Program-made: the position numbers and the translations under genes
Shown: in pieces, positions 47,537 through 56,903 of the stretch
Numbering within the stretch: the stretch's first letter is position 1
Layout of the letters: each line of letters starts with the position of its first letter
Notes under the pieces: generated by a model
What the model saw: the letters and a program-made list of their open reading frames with translations, nothing else
What the model was told of the DNA's origin: nothing
Databases searched by the model: none
NCBI RefSeq assembly: GCF_000282135.1
Contig: NZ_AKJW01000059.1
Location: 124,001 to 188,000, forward strand
Reading direction: 5' to 3'
From: Herbaspirillum sp. CF444
Lineage (GTDB): Bacteria > Pseudomonadota > Gammaproteobacteria > Burkholderiales > Burkholderiaceae_D
Length of the DNA stretch: 64,000 bases

Positions 47537-48472
47537 TTAACCATCCGCATTAATCCGCGCGATCAACGCCTTCAAGACTTCTTCGGCGCGCTCGTTCTCC
47601 ACCTGGCAAGTCCCGGCGTTCTCGTGCCCGCCGCCGCCGTATTCCAGCATCAGTGCGCCGATGTTGGTTTTCGAGGTGCGGTTCAGGATGGATTTGCCGG
47701 TGGCGAAGACGGTGTTCTGGTTCTTCAGGCCCCACAGCACGTGGATGGAGATGTTCGTCTGCGGGAACAGGGCGTAGATGATGAAGCGGTTGCCGGCGAA
47801 GATGACTTCTTCGTTGCGCAGGTCCAGCACCACCAGGTTCTTGTGCACGGTGGCGCAGCGGCGGATTTGTTCCTTGCACTTTTCGGCATGCTCGAAGTAC
47901 AGGTCCTTGCGTTCCTTGACGTCGGGCGAGGCCATGATCTGGTCGATGGTGTGCGACTTGCACAGTTCGATCAGGTCCATCATCAGGTTGTAGTTGGAGA
48001 TGCGGAAGTCGCGGAAGCGGCCGAGGCCGGTGCGGGCATCCATCAGGAAGTTGAGCAGGTCCCAGCCTTGCGGATCGAGCACTTCCTGTTCGTTGAAGCG
48101 GGCGGCGTCGCCCTTGTCGACGGCGGCCATCATGTCGCCCCACGATGCGGGGAAAGCCTTTTCGCCGCCGTAGTAGTCGTACACCACGCGCGCGGCCGAC
48201 GGCGCGTCGGGGTGGATCACGTGGTTCTTGCGTTCGCCGGTGTTGCGGATGGTTTCCGACAAGTGATGGTCGAAGGCGATATGCACGCCCGGCACGAACG
48301 GCAGGTTGGTGGTGATGTCGTTGTCGCTGATCGCGATCTTGCCGTCCTGCATGTCTTTCGGATGCACGAACAGGATGTCGTCGATCATGTTCAGGTGTTT
48401 CAGCAGGACTGCGCAGACCAGACCGTCAAAGTCGCTGCGCGTCACCAGACGATATTTTTTTGTTTCCGACAT
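47537..48472 (-). CDS. DHH-family phosphoesterase
   Basis: 311 residues. Metal-binding motifs RSDFDGLVCAVLL and AFDHHLSET (DHH), a third Asp in DKGDAARF, and the DHHA1-domain glycine motif EYGGGGHENAGTC near the C-terminus. The family includes exopolyphosphatases, nanoRNases and related enzymes; the exact substrate cannot be assigned from sequence. Confidence 0.85.
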   Translation of the reverse strand: MSETKKYRLVTRSDFDGLVCAVLLKHLNMIDDILFVHPKDMQDGKIAISDNDITTNLPFVPGVHIAFDHHLSETIRNTGERKNHVIHPDAPSAARVVYDYYGGEKAFPASWGDMMAAVDKGDAARFNEQEVLDPQGWDLLNFLMDARTGLGRFRDFRISNYNLMMDLIELCKSHTIDQIMASPDVKERKDLYFEHAEKCKEQIRRCATVHKNLVVLDLRNEEVIFAGNRFIIYALFPQTNISIHVLWGLKNQNTVFATGKSILNRTSKTNIGALMLEYGGGGHENAGTCQVENERAEEVLKALIARINADG

Positions 48473-48848
48473 GAGTGTTTCCCCCTCGTTGATTGAAGAT
48501 TTTGCCTAGCGTCTGCCACCGTGGTGCAATGGCTAATAATACAACTCAAAATTATGCGTGGACAGAAATTGTTGCGATTTGAAGCGCATCCCGCGTGTCA
48601 GCAAAACAACCCCGGACTCTGCTTCCACGGCAGCGGCGGCGCTTCCGCCGGGCCATGATTTTTCAAGCGATGGAAGCTGCGGAAATCGGTCGGATGGCAA
48701 ATAAGCGGAAAGTGTTCCGACGGAAATATTTCAGGCGCAAATTTATTTCATGGCCTAATTTTTCCGCGCAATAAAAAACCACATCAAGCGCCGGGCTGAT
48801 GTGGTTTTCTTGTTATAGCAGGACCTGCATTCTTCCTTGCGTTGGGCT
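48473..48848. other. Intergenic region with a bidirectional terminator
   Basis: 376 bases. The hairpin AAAACCACATCA/TGATGTGGTTTT at 48775-48808 has A and T flanks on both sides and should terminate the HxlR gene on the minus strand. The rest presumably contains the promoter of the DHH gene. No ORF is supported. Confidence 0.6.
48775..48808 (-). terminator. Terminator after the HxlR regulator
   Basis: 12-bp stem (48775-48786 with 48797-48808) and a 10-nt loop; the stem ends are A4/T4 and T-rich sequence follows on the minus strand. Confidence 0.8.
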
Positions 48849-49256
48849 TCAGTTCTCCTGCCGTATTGCCATGATGCGCGGCAAACTCATCTCTATCCAG
48901 TCCGTCAGCGCTTCCACGCGCTGCGCCGCTTCCAATCCCAGGGGCGACAGGGTGTAGTCCACGTGCGGCGGCACCACGTCATAGGATTTGCGGATCACCA
49001 GGCCGTCGCCTTCCAGGTCTTGCAGCGTCTGGGCGAGCATTTTTTCGCTGACGCCGCCGATCTTGCGGCGCAAGTCGCTGAAGCGGTGCGTGCCGGCCAG
49101 CAGCGCCACCAGGATCAGCACGCCCCAGCGGCTGGTGATGTGCTTGAGCACGGCACGCGAGGGGCAATCGGCGGAAAACAACTCGCCGCGCCGTAGCCGT
49201 TCCTTGAGTGAAACGTGATCTGCGAGCGGGTCGGGGAGGGGATCTCGTGTATTCAT
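48849..49256 (-). CDS. HxlR-family transcriptional regulator (QorR/YtfH-like)
   Basis: 135 residues with a winged helix: CPSRAVLKHITSRWGVLILV, GTHRFSDLRRKIGGVSEKML and TLQDLEGDGLVIRKSYDVVP. The conserved Cys near residue 31 (DCPS) is the position used for thiol/redox or electrophile sensing in this family. It is divergent from the NmrA-like quinone reductase, the same arrangement as ytfH/ytfG (qorB) in E. coli, so it probably represses that gene and itself. Confidence 0.88.
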   Translation of the reverse strand: MNTRDPLPDPLADHVSLKERLRRGELFSADCPSRAVLKHITSRWGVLILVALLAGTHRFSDLRRKIGGVSEKMLAQTLQDLEGDGLVIRKSYDVVPPHVDYTLSPLGLEAAQRVEALTDWIEMSLPRIMAIRQEN

Positions 49257-49287
49257 CCGTTTATTCTACACTAACCTTTTTGTGCGT

Positions 49288-49304
49288 ACTTACTAAAAGT
49301 AAGT
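49288..49304. promoter_or_regulatory. Putative operator between the HxlR gene and qorB
   Basis: ACTTACT-AAA-AGTAAGT, a perfect 7-bp inverted repeat in the short divergent promoter region. This size and symmetry suit a dimeric HxlR winged-helix regulator. Confidence 0.6.
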
Positions 49305-49364
49305 GTATCCGGTAACCTGAGATTTCTTTCACTGTAGTTTCATTTTTATTGGATAGGAATCGTC

Positions 49365-50216
49365 ATGATCGTCGTTACCGGAGCTACCGGCCAATTGGGC
49401 CGTCTCGTCATTGCAGCATTGTTGAAAACCGTTCCCGCCGGCCAGATCGTTGCCGCCGTGCGCAGCCCGGAGAAAGCCGGCGACCTTGCCGCGCTGGGTG
49501 TGCAGGTGCGCCGCGCCGACTATACCGACGCCGCCAGCCTCGACGTTGCGTTCCAGGGGGCGAAAAAAATCTTGCTGATCTCTTCCAATGAAATCGGCGC
49601 GCGTCTTGCCCAGCATCGTGCGGTCGTCGATGCCGCCAAACGCGCCAAGGTGCAACTCCTGGCCTACACCAGCGTCCTGCGCGCGGATACCTCGAAGCTC
49701 GGTCTGGCGGCCGAACATCTGCAAACCGAACAAGCCATCAAGGACAGCGGCGTGCCGGCAGCCATCCTGCGCAACGGCTGGTACACCGAGAATTACACCG
49801 CCGGCGTGCCGGGCGCGCTCGCACAAGGCGCCATCTACGGCAGCGCCGGCAACGGCCGGATTTCCTCGGCGGCGCGCAGCGACTATGCGGAGGCTGCGGC
49901 AGTCGTATTGGCCGGCGAGGGACAGGCGGGCAAGATTTATGAACTGGCCGGCGACAGCGCCTACACCTTGACCGAGCTGGCCGCCGAAGTGTCGCGCCAG
50001 TCGGGCAAGACGGTGGAGTATCGCAATATTCCGGAAGCCGATTACAAGGCCGCGCTGATCGGTTTCGGCTTGCCGGAAGCCGTCGCGACGCTGCTGTCCG
50101 ATTCCGATACGGCGGCATCCGGCGGCGCGCTGTTCGACGAAGGACGGCAACTCTCCACGCTGATCGGCCGGCCGACCACACCGTGGGCAAGTTCGGTGGC
50201 GGCGGTGTTGAAATAA
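49365..50216 (+). CDS. qorB: NmrA-like NAD(P)H:quinone oxidoreductase (QorB/YtfG type)
   Basis: 283-residue atypical SDR. The Rossmann motif VTGATGQLGRLVI is at the N-terminus, with RSPEKAGDLAALGVQVRRAD for the cofactor region. LAYTSVLRADTSKLGLAAEH and RNGWYTENY match the YtfG/QorB family, which reduces quinones with NAD(P)H. It is under the likely control of the divergent HxlR gene. Confidence 0.88.
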   Translation: MIVVTGATGQLGRLVIAALLKTVPAGQIVAAVRSPEKAGDLAALGVQVRRADYTDAASLDVAFQGAKKILLISSNEIGARLAQHRAVVDAAKRAKVQLLAYTSVLRADTSKLGLAAEHLQTEQAIKDSGVPAAILRNGWYTENYTAGVPGALAQGAIYGSAGNGRISSAARSDYAEAAAVVLAGEGQAGKIYELAGDSAYTLTELAAEVSRQSGKTVEYRNIPEADYKAALIGFGLPEAVATLLSDSDTAASGGALFDEGRQLSTLIGRPTTPWASSVAAVLK

Positions 50217-50231
50217 ACCTGGAACGTCCCC

Positions 50232-51551
50232 TTACGACAGCTTGTCGAGAACGCTGTAATACGCCACGCCGGCGGCGATGTAGAAGCGCTGCAATCCGTG
50301 AAAAGGAATCGGCTGTATCGTGCTGACCGGAAACGGGAAGGGCGTGGCGGCGTCGCCGGTCAGGCGTTGCGCCAGGCAACGCCCCATGGTGCTGGCCATG
50401 GCGATGCCGCGGCCGTTGTAGCCGAGTGCAATCGTCAGTCCGGCAGCCGGTTCATGGACGTGCGGCAGGAAGTCGCGCGTAATCGCCACGCGACCGGCCC
50501 AGCGGTATTCATAGCCGACCTCCGCCAGTTGCGGAAACAGCAGCGCCAGCGAACGTTCCAGATGCGCGAAGTCTTGCGGTCCCCGCGGATCGGGAAAGGG
50601 GCCGCGTCCGCCCATGAGCAGGCGGCCTTCGGCATCGCGGCGGTAATACAGCAGCAGCCGGCGCGAATCGGACACCACTTCCTTGCCCGCCAGGATGCTG
50701 TCGCCCAGCGCGGCGGGCAGCGGACGTGTCGCAACGATGAAACTGTTGGCCGCAATCACCGACTGTTTCAGCTGCGGCCACAACGCGCCGGTGTAGCCGT
50801 TGGTGGCGATGATCACGCGCTCGGCGGTGATGATGGCGCCTTGTCCGGTATGCAGCAGCCAGCGTTGTCCCTGGCGTTCCAGTCTGACGACGGGCGTGTT
50901 GCCATGGATGGCGACGCCTTGCGCCAGCGCTGCGCGCGCAAGGCCGCGGCAATATTTCAGCGGATGGATGCTGCCCGCACGGCGGTCGACCCAGGCGCCG
51001 ACATAGGCGGAGGTGCCGATGCGGCGCGCGACCGCGTCCCGGTCCAGCAATTCGATCGGCGCGCCGCGCTCGGCCCATTGCGCGGCGCGCTTTTCCAGCA
51101 CGGGCATGACGGCGGCCGAATGCGCCGGCTGGATCCAGCCGTTGCGCACCGCGTCGCAGTCGATGTTATGACGCGCGATCAGGTCGAATACCGTATCGGC
51201 GGCCTTGCCTATGGTGTCGATCAGGCCTTCGGCCTTGGCGGAGCCGAACATGACGCGCAACTGATCGGGGTCATACTTGAGTCCGGGGATGACCTGGCCG
51301 CCGTTGCGCCCGGAAGCGCCCCAGCCGGGCTCGCTGGCTTCCAGCACGCAGACGTTCACGCCTGCCTCGGCCAGATGCAACGCGGCGGACAAGCCGGTGT
51401 AGCCGCCGCCGATGATGGCGACGTCGACCGTTTTTGATTCGGTGCAGGGCGGTGTCGCCGTCGCTATCGCTATCGCCTCGGTTGCGGTGGCGGCCCACAG
51501 CGATGGCGGCAGGGCGGCGCCGGCCGGCGTTTGATCCATGGCTTTGCTCAT
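50232..51551 (-). CDS. FAD-dependent amine/amino-acid oxidase (DadA/PuuB-like)
   Basis: 439 residues. The FAD Rossmann motif [20 protein letters not shown] lies at about residue 43, followed by [13 protein letters not shown], which is characteristic of gamma-glutamylputrescine oxidase-like proteins. The C-terminal part has [20 protein letters not shown]. The first 40 residues are a non-conserved Ala/Thr-rich tail; a shorter start is possible. Its ATG overlaps the stop of the ABC ATPase gene (ATGA), so it probably oxidises the imported amine or amino acid. The substrate is not known. Confidence 0.85.
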   Translation of the reverse strand: MSKAMDQTPAGAALPPSLWAATATEAIAIATATPPCTESKTVDVAIIGGGYTGLSAALHLAEAGVNVCVLEASEPGWGASGRNGGQVIPGLKYDPDQLRVMFGSAKAEGLIDTIGKAADTVFDLIARHNIDCDAVRNGWIQPAHSAAVMPVLEKRAAQWAERGAPIELLDRDAVARRIGTSAYVGAWVDRRAGSIHPLKYCRGLARAALAQGVAIHGNTPVVRLERQGQRWLLHTGQGAIITAERVIIATNGYTGALWPQLKQSVIAANSFIVATRPLPAALGDSILAGKEVVSDSRRLLLYYRRDAEGRLLMGGRGPFPDPRGPQDFAHLERSLALLFPQLAEVGYEYRWAGRVAITRDFLPHVHEPAAGLTIALGYNGRGIAMASTMGRCLAQRLTGDAATPFPFPVSTIQPIPFHGLQRFYIAAGVAYYSVLDKLS

Positions 51552-52321
51552 GGCGCGACCGCCGTTCCCGGATGATCGCCTTGCACGCCGATCTGGGGCG
51601 CCAGGATGCGGCGCAGGAAATCCTTGGTGCGCGCATGCTGAGGCGCGCCGAGCACGTCCTTGGCCGAGCCTTCTTCGACAATCGTGCCGCTATGCAAAAA
51701 GCAGACGCGGTCGGCGACTTCCCGGGCGAATCCCATCTCATGCGTGACCACGATCATGGTCATGCCGTCGGCCGCCAGCGTGCGCATCACGGCGAGCACC
51801 TCGCCCACCAGTTCGGGATCGAGCGCAGAGGTCGGTTCATCGAACAGGATCGCCTGCGGCTGCATCGCCAGTGCGCGGGCAATCGCCACGCGTTGTTGCT
51901 GGCCGCCGGACAACTGGTTGGGATAAGCGTCGCTGCGTTGCGCCAGGCCGACTTTTTCCAGCAGCGCCATGGCGGACTTCCTGGCGACGTCGGGGGCGAT
52001 TTTGTTGACGAAGATCGGGCCTTCGATCACGTTCTCCAGCACCGTGCGATGCGGGAACAGATTGAAGCGCTGGAACACCATGCCGACCCGCGTGCGCAAC
52101 TGGTGGATGGACGGCGACATGCTGTCGACGCGTTGCCCGTCGATCAGGATCTCGCCGGCTTCGTAAGTTTCCAGTCCGTTGATGCAGCGGAGCACCGTGG
52201 ATTTGCCCGAGCCCGACGGCCCGATCAGGCACACGACTTCGCCTTGTGCAACCTGCAGCGACACGCCTTTCAATACTTCGTGCTTGCCGAAACATTTATG
52301 GATCTGCTTGACCTCGATCAT
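51548..52321 (-). CDS. Polar amino-acid ABC transporter ATP-binding protein
   Basis: 257 residues of the GlnQ/HisP family. Walker [19 protein letters not shown], signature [17 protein letters not shown], Walker [14 protein letters not shown] and the H-loop [16 protein letters not shown]. The ATG at 52321 ([20 protein letters not shown]) overlaps the permease stop. Confidence 0.93.
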   Translation of the reverse strand: MIEVKQIHKCFGKHEVLKGVSLQVAQGEVVCLIGPSGSGKSTVLRCINGLETYEAGEILIDGQRVDSMSPSIHQLRTRVGMVFQRFNLFPHRTVLENVIEGPIFVNKIAPDVARKSAMALLEKVGLAQRSDAYPNQLSGGQQQRVAIARALAMQPQAILFDEPTSALDPELVGEVLAVMRTLAADGMTMIVVTHEMGFAREVADRVCFLHSGTIVEEGSAKDVLGAPQHARTKDFLRRILAPQIGVQGDHPGTAVAP

Positions 52322-52974
52322 TTGGCTTTTCCTTTGCCGGTACGGATTTCCAGACGGCGGATGATGAATACCAGCGGCAGGCTCAGCAGCAGGTACAGGA
52401 TCGCCACCATGGTGTAGACCGTCATGTTCTGGAAGGTGGAAGAGGCGATCATCTGGCCGGCGCGCGTCATTTCCAGCACGGTGATGGTCGACACCAGCGA
52501 CGAATCCTTGAGCATCATCACCAGCGTGTTGCCGTAGGGCGGCAGGGCGATGCGAAACGCCTGCGGCAGCACCACGCGGCGCATGATCATGGGATTCTTC
52601 ATGCCGATCGATTGCGCCGCCTCGATCTGGCCGACGTCGACGGCTTCGATGCCGGCGCGGAAATTCTCGGCCTGATAGGCGGAGTACGCAATCCCCAGTC
52701 CGATCACGCCGGCCTGGAAGGCGCTCAGCTGGATGCCGAATTCGGGCAGCACGAAATAGATGTAGAACAGCTGCACGATGATCGGCAGCCCGCGAATGAT
52801 ATTGATGACGGTCGCGGCGGTCAGCGCCAGGCCTCGCCAGCGCGAGAGTTTCATCAGCGCCAGCGCGAGGCCGATCAGCGAGCTCAGGATGAAGGCATAG
52901 ATCGTGACCTCGACCGTCACCCATGCGCCGCGCAGCAGGATGGGCAGGAAATCGAGCATGTTCTGGATAAGCAT
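52318..52974 (-). CDS. Polar amino-acid ABC transporter permease
   Basis: 218-residue HisMQ-family permease with five membrane helices. The EAA loop [20 protein letters not shown] is intact. The N-terminus [20 protein letters not shown] is typical. A strong hairpin lies in the gap to the binding-protein gene. Confidence 0.93.
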   Translation of the reverse strand: MLIQNMLDFLPILLRGAWVTVEVTIYAFILSSLIGLALALMKLSRWRGLALTAATVINIIRGLPIIVQLFYIYFVLPEFGIQLSAFQAGVIGLGIAYSAYQAENFRAGIEAVDVGQIEAAQSIGMKNPMIMRRVVLPQAFRIALPPYGNTLVMMLKDSSLVSTITVLEMTRAGQMIASSTFQNMTVYTMVAILYLLLSLPLVFIIRRLEIRTGKGKAK

Positions 52975-53022
52975 GGCGTTTTCGACTGGGTAAAGAGCAG
53001 GTGGAAAATGGAGGGATTCAGT

Positions 53023-53058
53023 CGCAGGCTGCCCTGGCCGGATGACCGGCAGCCTGCG
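53023..53058 (-). promoter_or_regulatory. Hairpin between binding-protein and permease genes
   Basis: CGCAGGCTGCC/GGCAGCCTGCG, an 11-bp perfect stem with a 14-base loop and no T-run. It lies just past the binding-protein stop (53069) and may stabilise or partly terminate the message, giving more binding protein than permease. Confidence 0.6.
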
Positions 53059-53068
53059 CGGGAATGCT

Positions 53069-53839
53069 TTAGTTCAGGTTCCACTGTTGCACGATGCGGG
53101 CGATCGTACCGTCGGCCTTTGCCGTCGCGATGGCCTTGTTCAGGCGTTCCAGCAATTGCGTCTCGCCCTTGCGCACCACCAGGCAAACGTCGCCCATCAG
53201 CGTCGATTGGTATTCCTTGACCAGGCGCACTTGCGGATTGGCGCCTTGCGACAACTGATACGCCACGATAGGACGATCGCCGAAGCCGGCCTTGATGCGG
53301 CCCAGGCCGACGTCGCGCATCATGTCGGCGATGGAGTCGTAGACGCGCACTTCCTTGAAGCCGCCTTTCTTGTTGAGCGCATCGACGAACACCGTGCCGA
53401 CCTGCGCGCCGACGATCTCGCCCTTCAGGTCATCCAGCGACTTGTAGACGTGCTTGTCCTCGGCATTGACGAACAAGCCTTCGCCATACGAATACACCGG
53501 ATCGCTGAAGTCCACGATCTGCGCGCGCGCGGCGGTCTTGAGCATGGCGGCGGCAATGATGTCGATCTTGTTCGACGTCAGCGAAGGGATCAGCGCTGCG
53601 AAAGGCGTCTGCTGCACGTTGACGGTGAAGCCGGCGTTCTTGCCGACGGCGGTCACGGTATCGACCATCATGCCTTGCAGCTTGTTGGTCTTGATGTCGA
53701 GGAAGGTGAACGGCACGCCGGTCGAGGTGGCGCCGACGGTGTAAGACGTTTGCGCGAAAACGGCAGAAGAGGCGGAAACGGCGGCAAAAAGAAGGACGGT
53801 GCTGAACAGGTGTTTGCGAAGAGAGGTGAACGGTTTCAT
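53069..53839 (-). CDS. Polar amino-acid ABC transporter substrate-binding protein
   Basis: 256-residue family 3 (SBP_bac_3) periplasmic protein. Signal peptide FSTVLLFAAVSASSAVFA before QTSYTVGATSTGVPF. The GTVFVDALNKKGGFKEVRVY and FGDRPIVAYQLSQ regions form the binding lobes. First gene of the importer-oxidase operon, divergent from the IclR gene. Confidence 0.92.
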   Translation of the reverse strand: MKPFTSLRKHLFSTVLLFAAVSASSAVFAQTSYTVGATSTGVPFTFLDIKTNKLQGMMVDTVTAVGKNAGFTVNVQQTPFAALIPSLTSNKIDIIAAAMLKTAARAQIVDFSDPVYSYGEGLFVNAEDKHVYKSLDDLKGEIVGAQVGTVFVDALNKKGGFKEVRVYDSIADMMRDVGLGRIKAGFGDRPIVAYQLSQGANPQVRLVKEYQSTLMGDVCLVVRKGETQLLERLNKAIATAKADGTIARIVQQWNLN

Positions 53840-54035
53840 ACATTTCCCTTTTTGGTATGAGTCCGGCCGGATCGGCGGGCGACCGGGTTTGACGGATTGA
53901 ACATCAATAAACGCTACGAAAATAAGTATATTCGCATTTAAAATATCGTCAATAGATATTATTGTATCGATATTCGATACGATTTATAATAAGCGTGGAT
54001 AGTCAGCCCAGAGATTCGCCACCACGAGGTTTGCA

Positions 54036-54839
54036 ATGAGTGAGATGGAAACGAAGGAGCCGCGTGAGGCTTCCGACCTGTTGTTCAACCAGTCCCTGGA
54101 AAAGGGGCTGGCGGTATTGCGCGCCTTCAGCGCACAGCGCCGCACCATGACGCTGGCCGAAGTGGCGGAAGCCACCTCGATCACCAAGAGTTCGGCGCAG
54201 CGGATGATCTACACGCTCGAAGCACTGGGCTATGTGCGCAAGCATTCCCAGACGCGGCGCTATCAGTTGACGCCCAAGGTCATGGAAGTAGGCTACAACT
54301 ACCTCGCCGCCGACATTCTCGTCGACGTCGCCAATCCTTTCCTGTCCGAGCTGGCGAACATCACCGGCGAGACCGTCAACCTGACCGAGCCCTATGACCA
54401 GGAGATGGTCTACGTGGCGCGCTTCGTGAGCAGCAAATTCATTCCCATCCACATGCCCATCGGCAGCCGCATTCCCATGTATTGCACGGCGTCGGGACGT
54501 TCTTACCTGAGCGCCTTGCCGCCGGAAGAGGCGCGCAGCCAGCTGCAGGCTACCGACCTGATCGTGCGCACGCAGCACACGCGCACCGACATCGACGACA
54601 TCCTGCAAGTGCTGGAGACGATTCGCGAAAAGGGCTATGCCTGCAACGTGGAAGAACTCTTCCTCGGCGACATGACGATCGCCTCGCCCATCCTCAACAA
54701 TCAGGGCATGCCGGTGGCGGCCGTGCACGTGGTGGCGCCGACCAGCCGCTGGACGCAGGAAGAAGCGGAGAAGCGCCTGGGGCCGCTGGTGCTGGAATGC
54801 GGACGCGCGATCAGCAATTCGATACGTACATTGACCTGA
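54036..54839 (+). CDS. IclR-family transcriptional regulator
   Basis: 267 residues. Winged helix at about 20-80 (SLEKGLAVLRAFSAQRRTMT; SSAQRMIYTLEALGYVRKHS). The IclR effector-binding domain follows, with MPIGSRIPMYCTASGRSYLS and GYACNVEELFLGDMTIASPI. It is divergent from the amino-acid importer operon and is the likely regulator of it. The 53840-54035 promoter region is AT-rich with several TATCGATA-like half sites. Confidence 0.9.
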   Translation: MSEMETKEPREASDLLFNQSLEKGLAVLRAFSAQRRTMTLAEVAEATSITKSSAQRMIYTLEALGYVRKHSQTRRYQLTPKVMEVGYNYLAADILVDVANPFLSELANITGETVNLTEPYDQEMVYVARFVSSKFIPIHMPIGSRIPMYCTASGRSYLSALPPEEARSQLQATDLIVRTQHTRTDIDDILQVLETIREKGYACNVEELFLGDMTIASPILNNQGMPVAAVHVVAPTSRWTQEEAEKRLGPLVLECGRAISNSIRTLT

Positions 54840-54855
54840 TTTCGTCTGGTTGCAG

Positions 54856-54893
54856 AAAAGAAAAACCGCCGCAGAAATCTCTCTCTGCGGCGG
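54856..54893 (-). terminator. Terminator after the aldo-keto reductase gene
   Basis: On the minus strand a perfect stem CCGCCGCAGA/TCTGCGGCGG (54866-54875 with 54884-54893) is followed by TTTTTCTTTTC. It also lies just after the IclR stop on the plus strand. Confidence 0.8.
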
Positions 54894-54948
54894 CTTCGGC
54901 GACGTTCACAAGAACACGAGCGGCGATGCGCCGACCCTTCTTGATTCC

Positions 54949-55986
54949 TTATTGATGGCGTGAAGATACTTCCCACAAATTAAGGTGACCGTCCTTCGCC
55001 TGCTCGTCAATCGCCGCCAGTTCTTGCGTCGTGAAGTCCAGCTTGTCCAGCGCCGCCACGTTCTCGCGGATCTGTTTGCTGCTGCTGGCGCCGATCAGTG
55101 TCGAGGTCACGCGCGGATCGCGCAGCACCCACGCCAGCGCCATCTGCGCCAGCGATTGCCCGCGCGCCCTGGCGATGTCGTTGAGCACGCGCACGCGCGC
55201 CAGGTTTTCCGGACTCAGGTGATCGCCCTTGAGCGAGCCGCCGCCGGCACGGTTGATGCGGGCATCTTCCGGAATGCCGTTGAGGTACTTGTCGCTCAGC
55301 AGGCCTTGCGCCAGCGCGGTGAAGGTGATGCAGCCCATGCCCTGGCGTTCCAGTTCGTCGAGCAGGCCTTGCTCGATCCAGCGGTTGAACATGTTGTAGG
55401 ACGGTTGATGGATCAGGCAGGGGATTTTCCATTCCTTGAGCAGCTCGGCCGCTTCCTTGGTCTTTTGCGGCGAGTACGACGACACGCCCACATACAGCGC
55501 CTTGCCTTGCTGCACGGCGGTCGCCAGCGCGCCCATGGTTTCTTCCAGCGGGGTGTCCGGATCGAAGCGGTGTGAATAGAAAATATCGACGTAGTCGAGA
55601 TTCATGCGCTTGAGGCTCTGGTCCAGGCTGGCCAGCACATACTTGCGCGAGCCGCCGCCCTGTCCGTAGGGGCCCGGCCACATATCCCAGCCGGCCTTGG
55701 TCGAGATGATCAGTTCATCGCGATACGGCTGGAAATCCTGTTTGAACAGATGACCGAAATTGGCCTCGGCGCTGCCGTACGGCGGGCCGTAGTTGTTGGC
55801 CAGGTCGAAGTGGGTGATGCCCAGGTCGAACGCCGTGCGCAGCATGTCGCGCTGGTTCGCCAGCGAACTGGTGTCGCCGAAGTTGTGCCACATGCCCAGC
55901 GACAGCAACGGCAACTTCAGGCCGCTGCGCCCACAGTTGCGGTATGGCATGGATTCATAGCGGGTGCTTGAGGCCAGGTAGGTCAT
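54949..55986 (-). CDS. Aldo-keto reductase, L-glyceraldehyde-3-phosphate reductase (YghZ/Gpr) type
   Basis: 345 residues, close to E. coli YghZ (346). The ATG at 55986 has AAGGAGAG upstream, while the longer frame from 56028 has none. Catalytic residues are in HFDLANNYGPPYGSAEANFG (Asp, Tyr), ISTKAGWDMWPGPYGQGGGS (Lys) and YSHRFDP (His). The C-terminal NADPH-binding segment is STLIGASSSKQIRENVAALD. It detoxifies aldehydes; the exact substrate is inferred from the family. Confidence 0.88.
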   Translation of the reverse strand: MTYLASSTRYESMPYRNCGRSGLKLPLLSLGMWHNFGDTSSLANQRDMLRTAFDLGITHFDLANNYGPPYGSAEANFGHLFKQDFQPYRDELIISTKAGWDMWPGPYGQGGGSRKYVLASLDQSLKRMNLDYVDIFYSHRFDPDTPLEETMGALATAVQQGKALYVGVSSYSPQKTKEAAELLKEWKIPCLIHQPSYNMFNRWIEQGLLDELERQGMGCITFTALAQGLLSDKYLNGIPEDARINRAGGGSLKGDHLSPENLARVRVLNDIARARGQSLAQMALAWVLRDPRVTSTLIGASSSKQIRENVAALDKLDFTTQELAAIDEQAKDGHLNLWEVSSRHQ

Positions 55987-56485
55987 GAATGTCTCTCCTT
56001 GTTTCTCGGAATGATTGATGCGCGCCAACAGGCGAGGCCATGATCTTAGACCAATGCCGGCAAACGCGTCGTACTACACCGTGCCGTGTAGCAAGGTACA
56101 GCTTCCGTCGCTGCGGGGGAGGAGAGCTTGCAATGTGTCGGCATGAGGATTGCGTGCTTCCGGGCCAGGTTTGATTGTCGGAAGAAAAGGACCGGAAAAC
56201 ACCGGTTTGCTGACAAAAAACTGACGCATTGCTGACGCGGAAAGCTTTGCTGGCGCGGTTCTCGCAGTCATCTTGGTATGTTGTAAAGATTTGTTGCGAA
56301 GCACTTAAAAATACCGCTTAATGTCGCCTGGCCGGGAAAAATATATTTCTCGAAACATGAGACGCCGGGTCAAGAGTCTTGGGGGGATCCAAGCAAAATC
56401 GCAAATGCATGAGGGGCGCAAAAATCAGGCGCCTGTTTTGCGTGACGAGTTATAACAATGATTAACCACTCGGCTGGAGAAGTGC
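55987..56485. other. Intergenic region, no supported gene
   Basis: About 500 bases, AT-rich around 56280-56360. A 76-codon minus-strand frame at 56074-56304 has no recognised similarity and no ribosome-binding site. It should hold promoters for the aldo-keto reductase and the small membrane protein. Confidence 0.5.
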
Positions 56486-56794
56486 ATGGAAAACCTTTTG
56501 ATCGGGGCGGGCGCGGGCGTATTCGGCGTGGCGTTGCTGTGGCTGCGCTATGGCAGGTCGCCGAGCTTGGAAGCGCCGCTCTCCGATTTTCAGCGCAAGC
56601 AGAATTTCATCCGGGATGTCTGCGACGGCAATCTTAAAAAAGCCAACGCGCTGCTGACTGAAAAAATGGAACTGGACAAGACCTTGTCCTATGAGCAGGC
56701 CGTCGATCTGGTCTATGTCGACATCCTGGAGTTGACCAGCGAAGAACGCGCCGCCGTCCTCAGGCATGGCGAGCGTCGTCAGACGAAACGCTGA
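56486..56794 (+). CDS. Small hypothetical membrane-anchored protein
   Basis: 102 residues. One N-terminal hydrophobic helix (LLIGAGAGVFGVALLWLRYG) then a soluble, charged helical part (FIRDVCDGNLKKANALLTEK; EELTSEER-like segment LELTSEERAAVLRHGE). No family recognised. A TGGAGAAGTGC sequence precedes the ATG. Confidence 0.65.
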   Translation: MENLLIGAGAGVFGVALLWLRYGRSPSLEAPLSDFQRKQNFIRDVCDGNLKKANALLTEKMELDKTLSYEQAVDLVYVDILELTSEERAAVLRHGERRQTKR

Positions 56795-56903
56795 GAAGTT
56801 TTACGGCGTTTCTCCCCCCCCTTTTTTTCTTTATCGTCGTCGTCCCTGCGATTCTTTTGACCCCGCCGGTCGCTTCGTTGCGCGATCGCCCGGGAGATGC
56901 CGC

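Noticed and set aside
56074..56304. 76-codon minus-strand frame between the aldo-keto reductase and the small membrane protein
   Set aside because: No ribosome-binding site and no recognisable domain.
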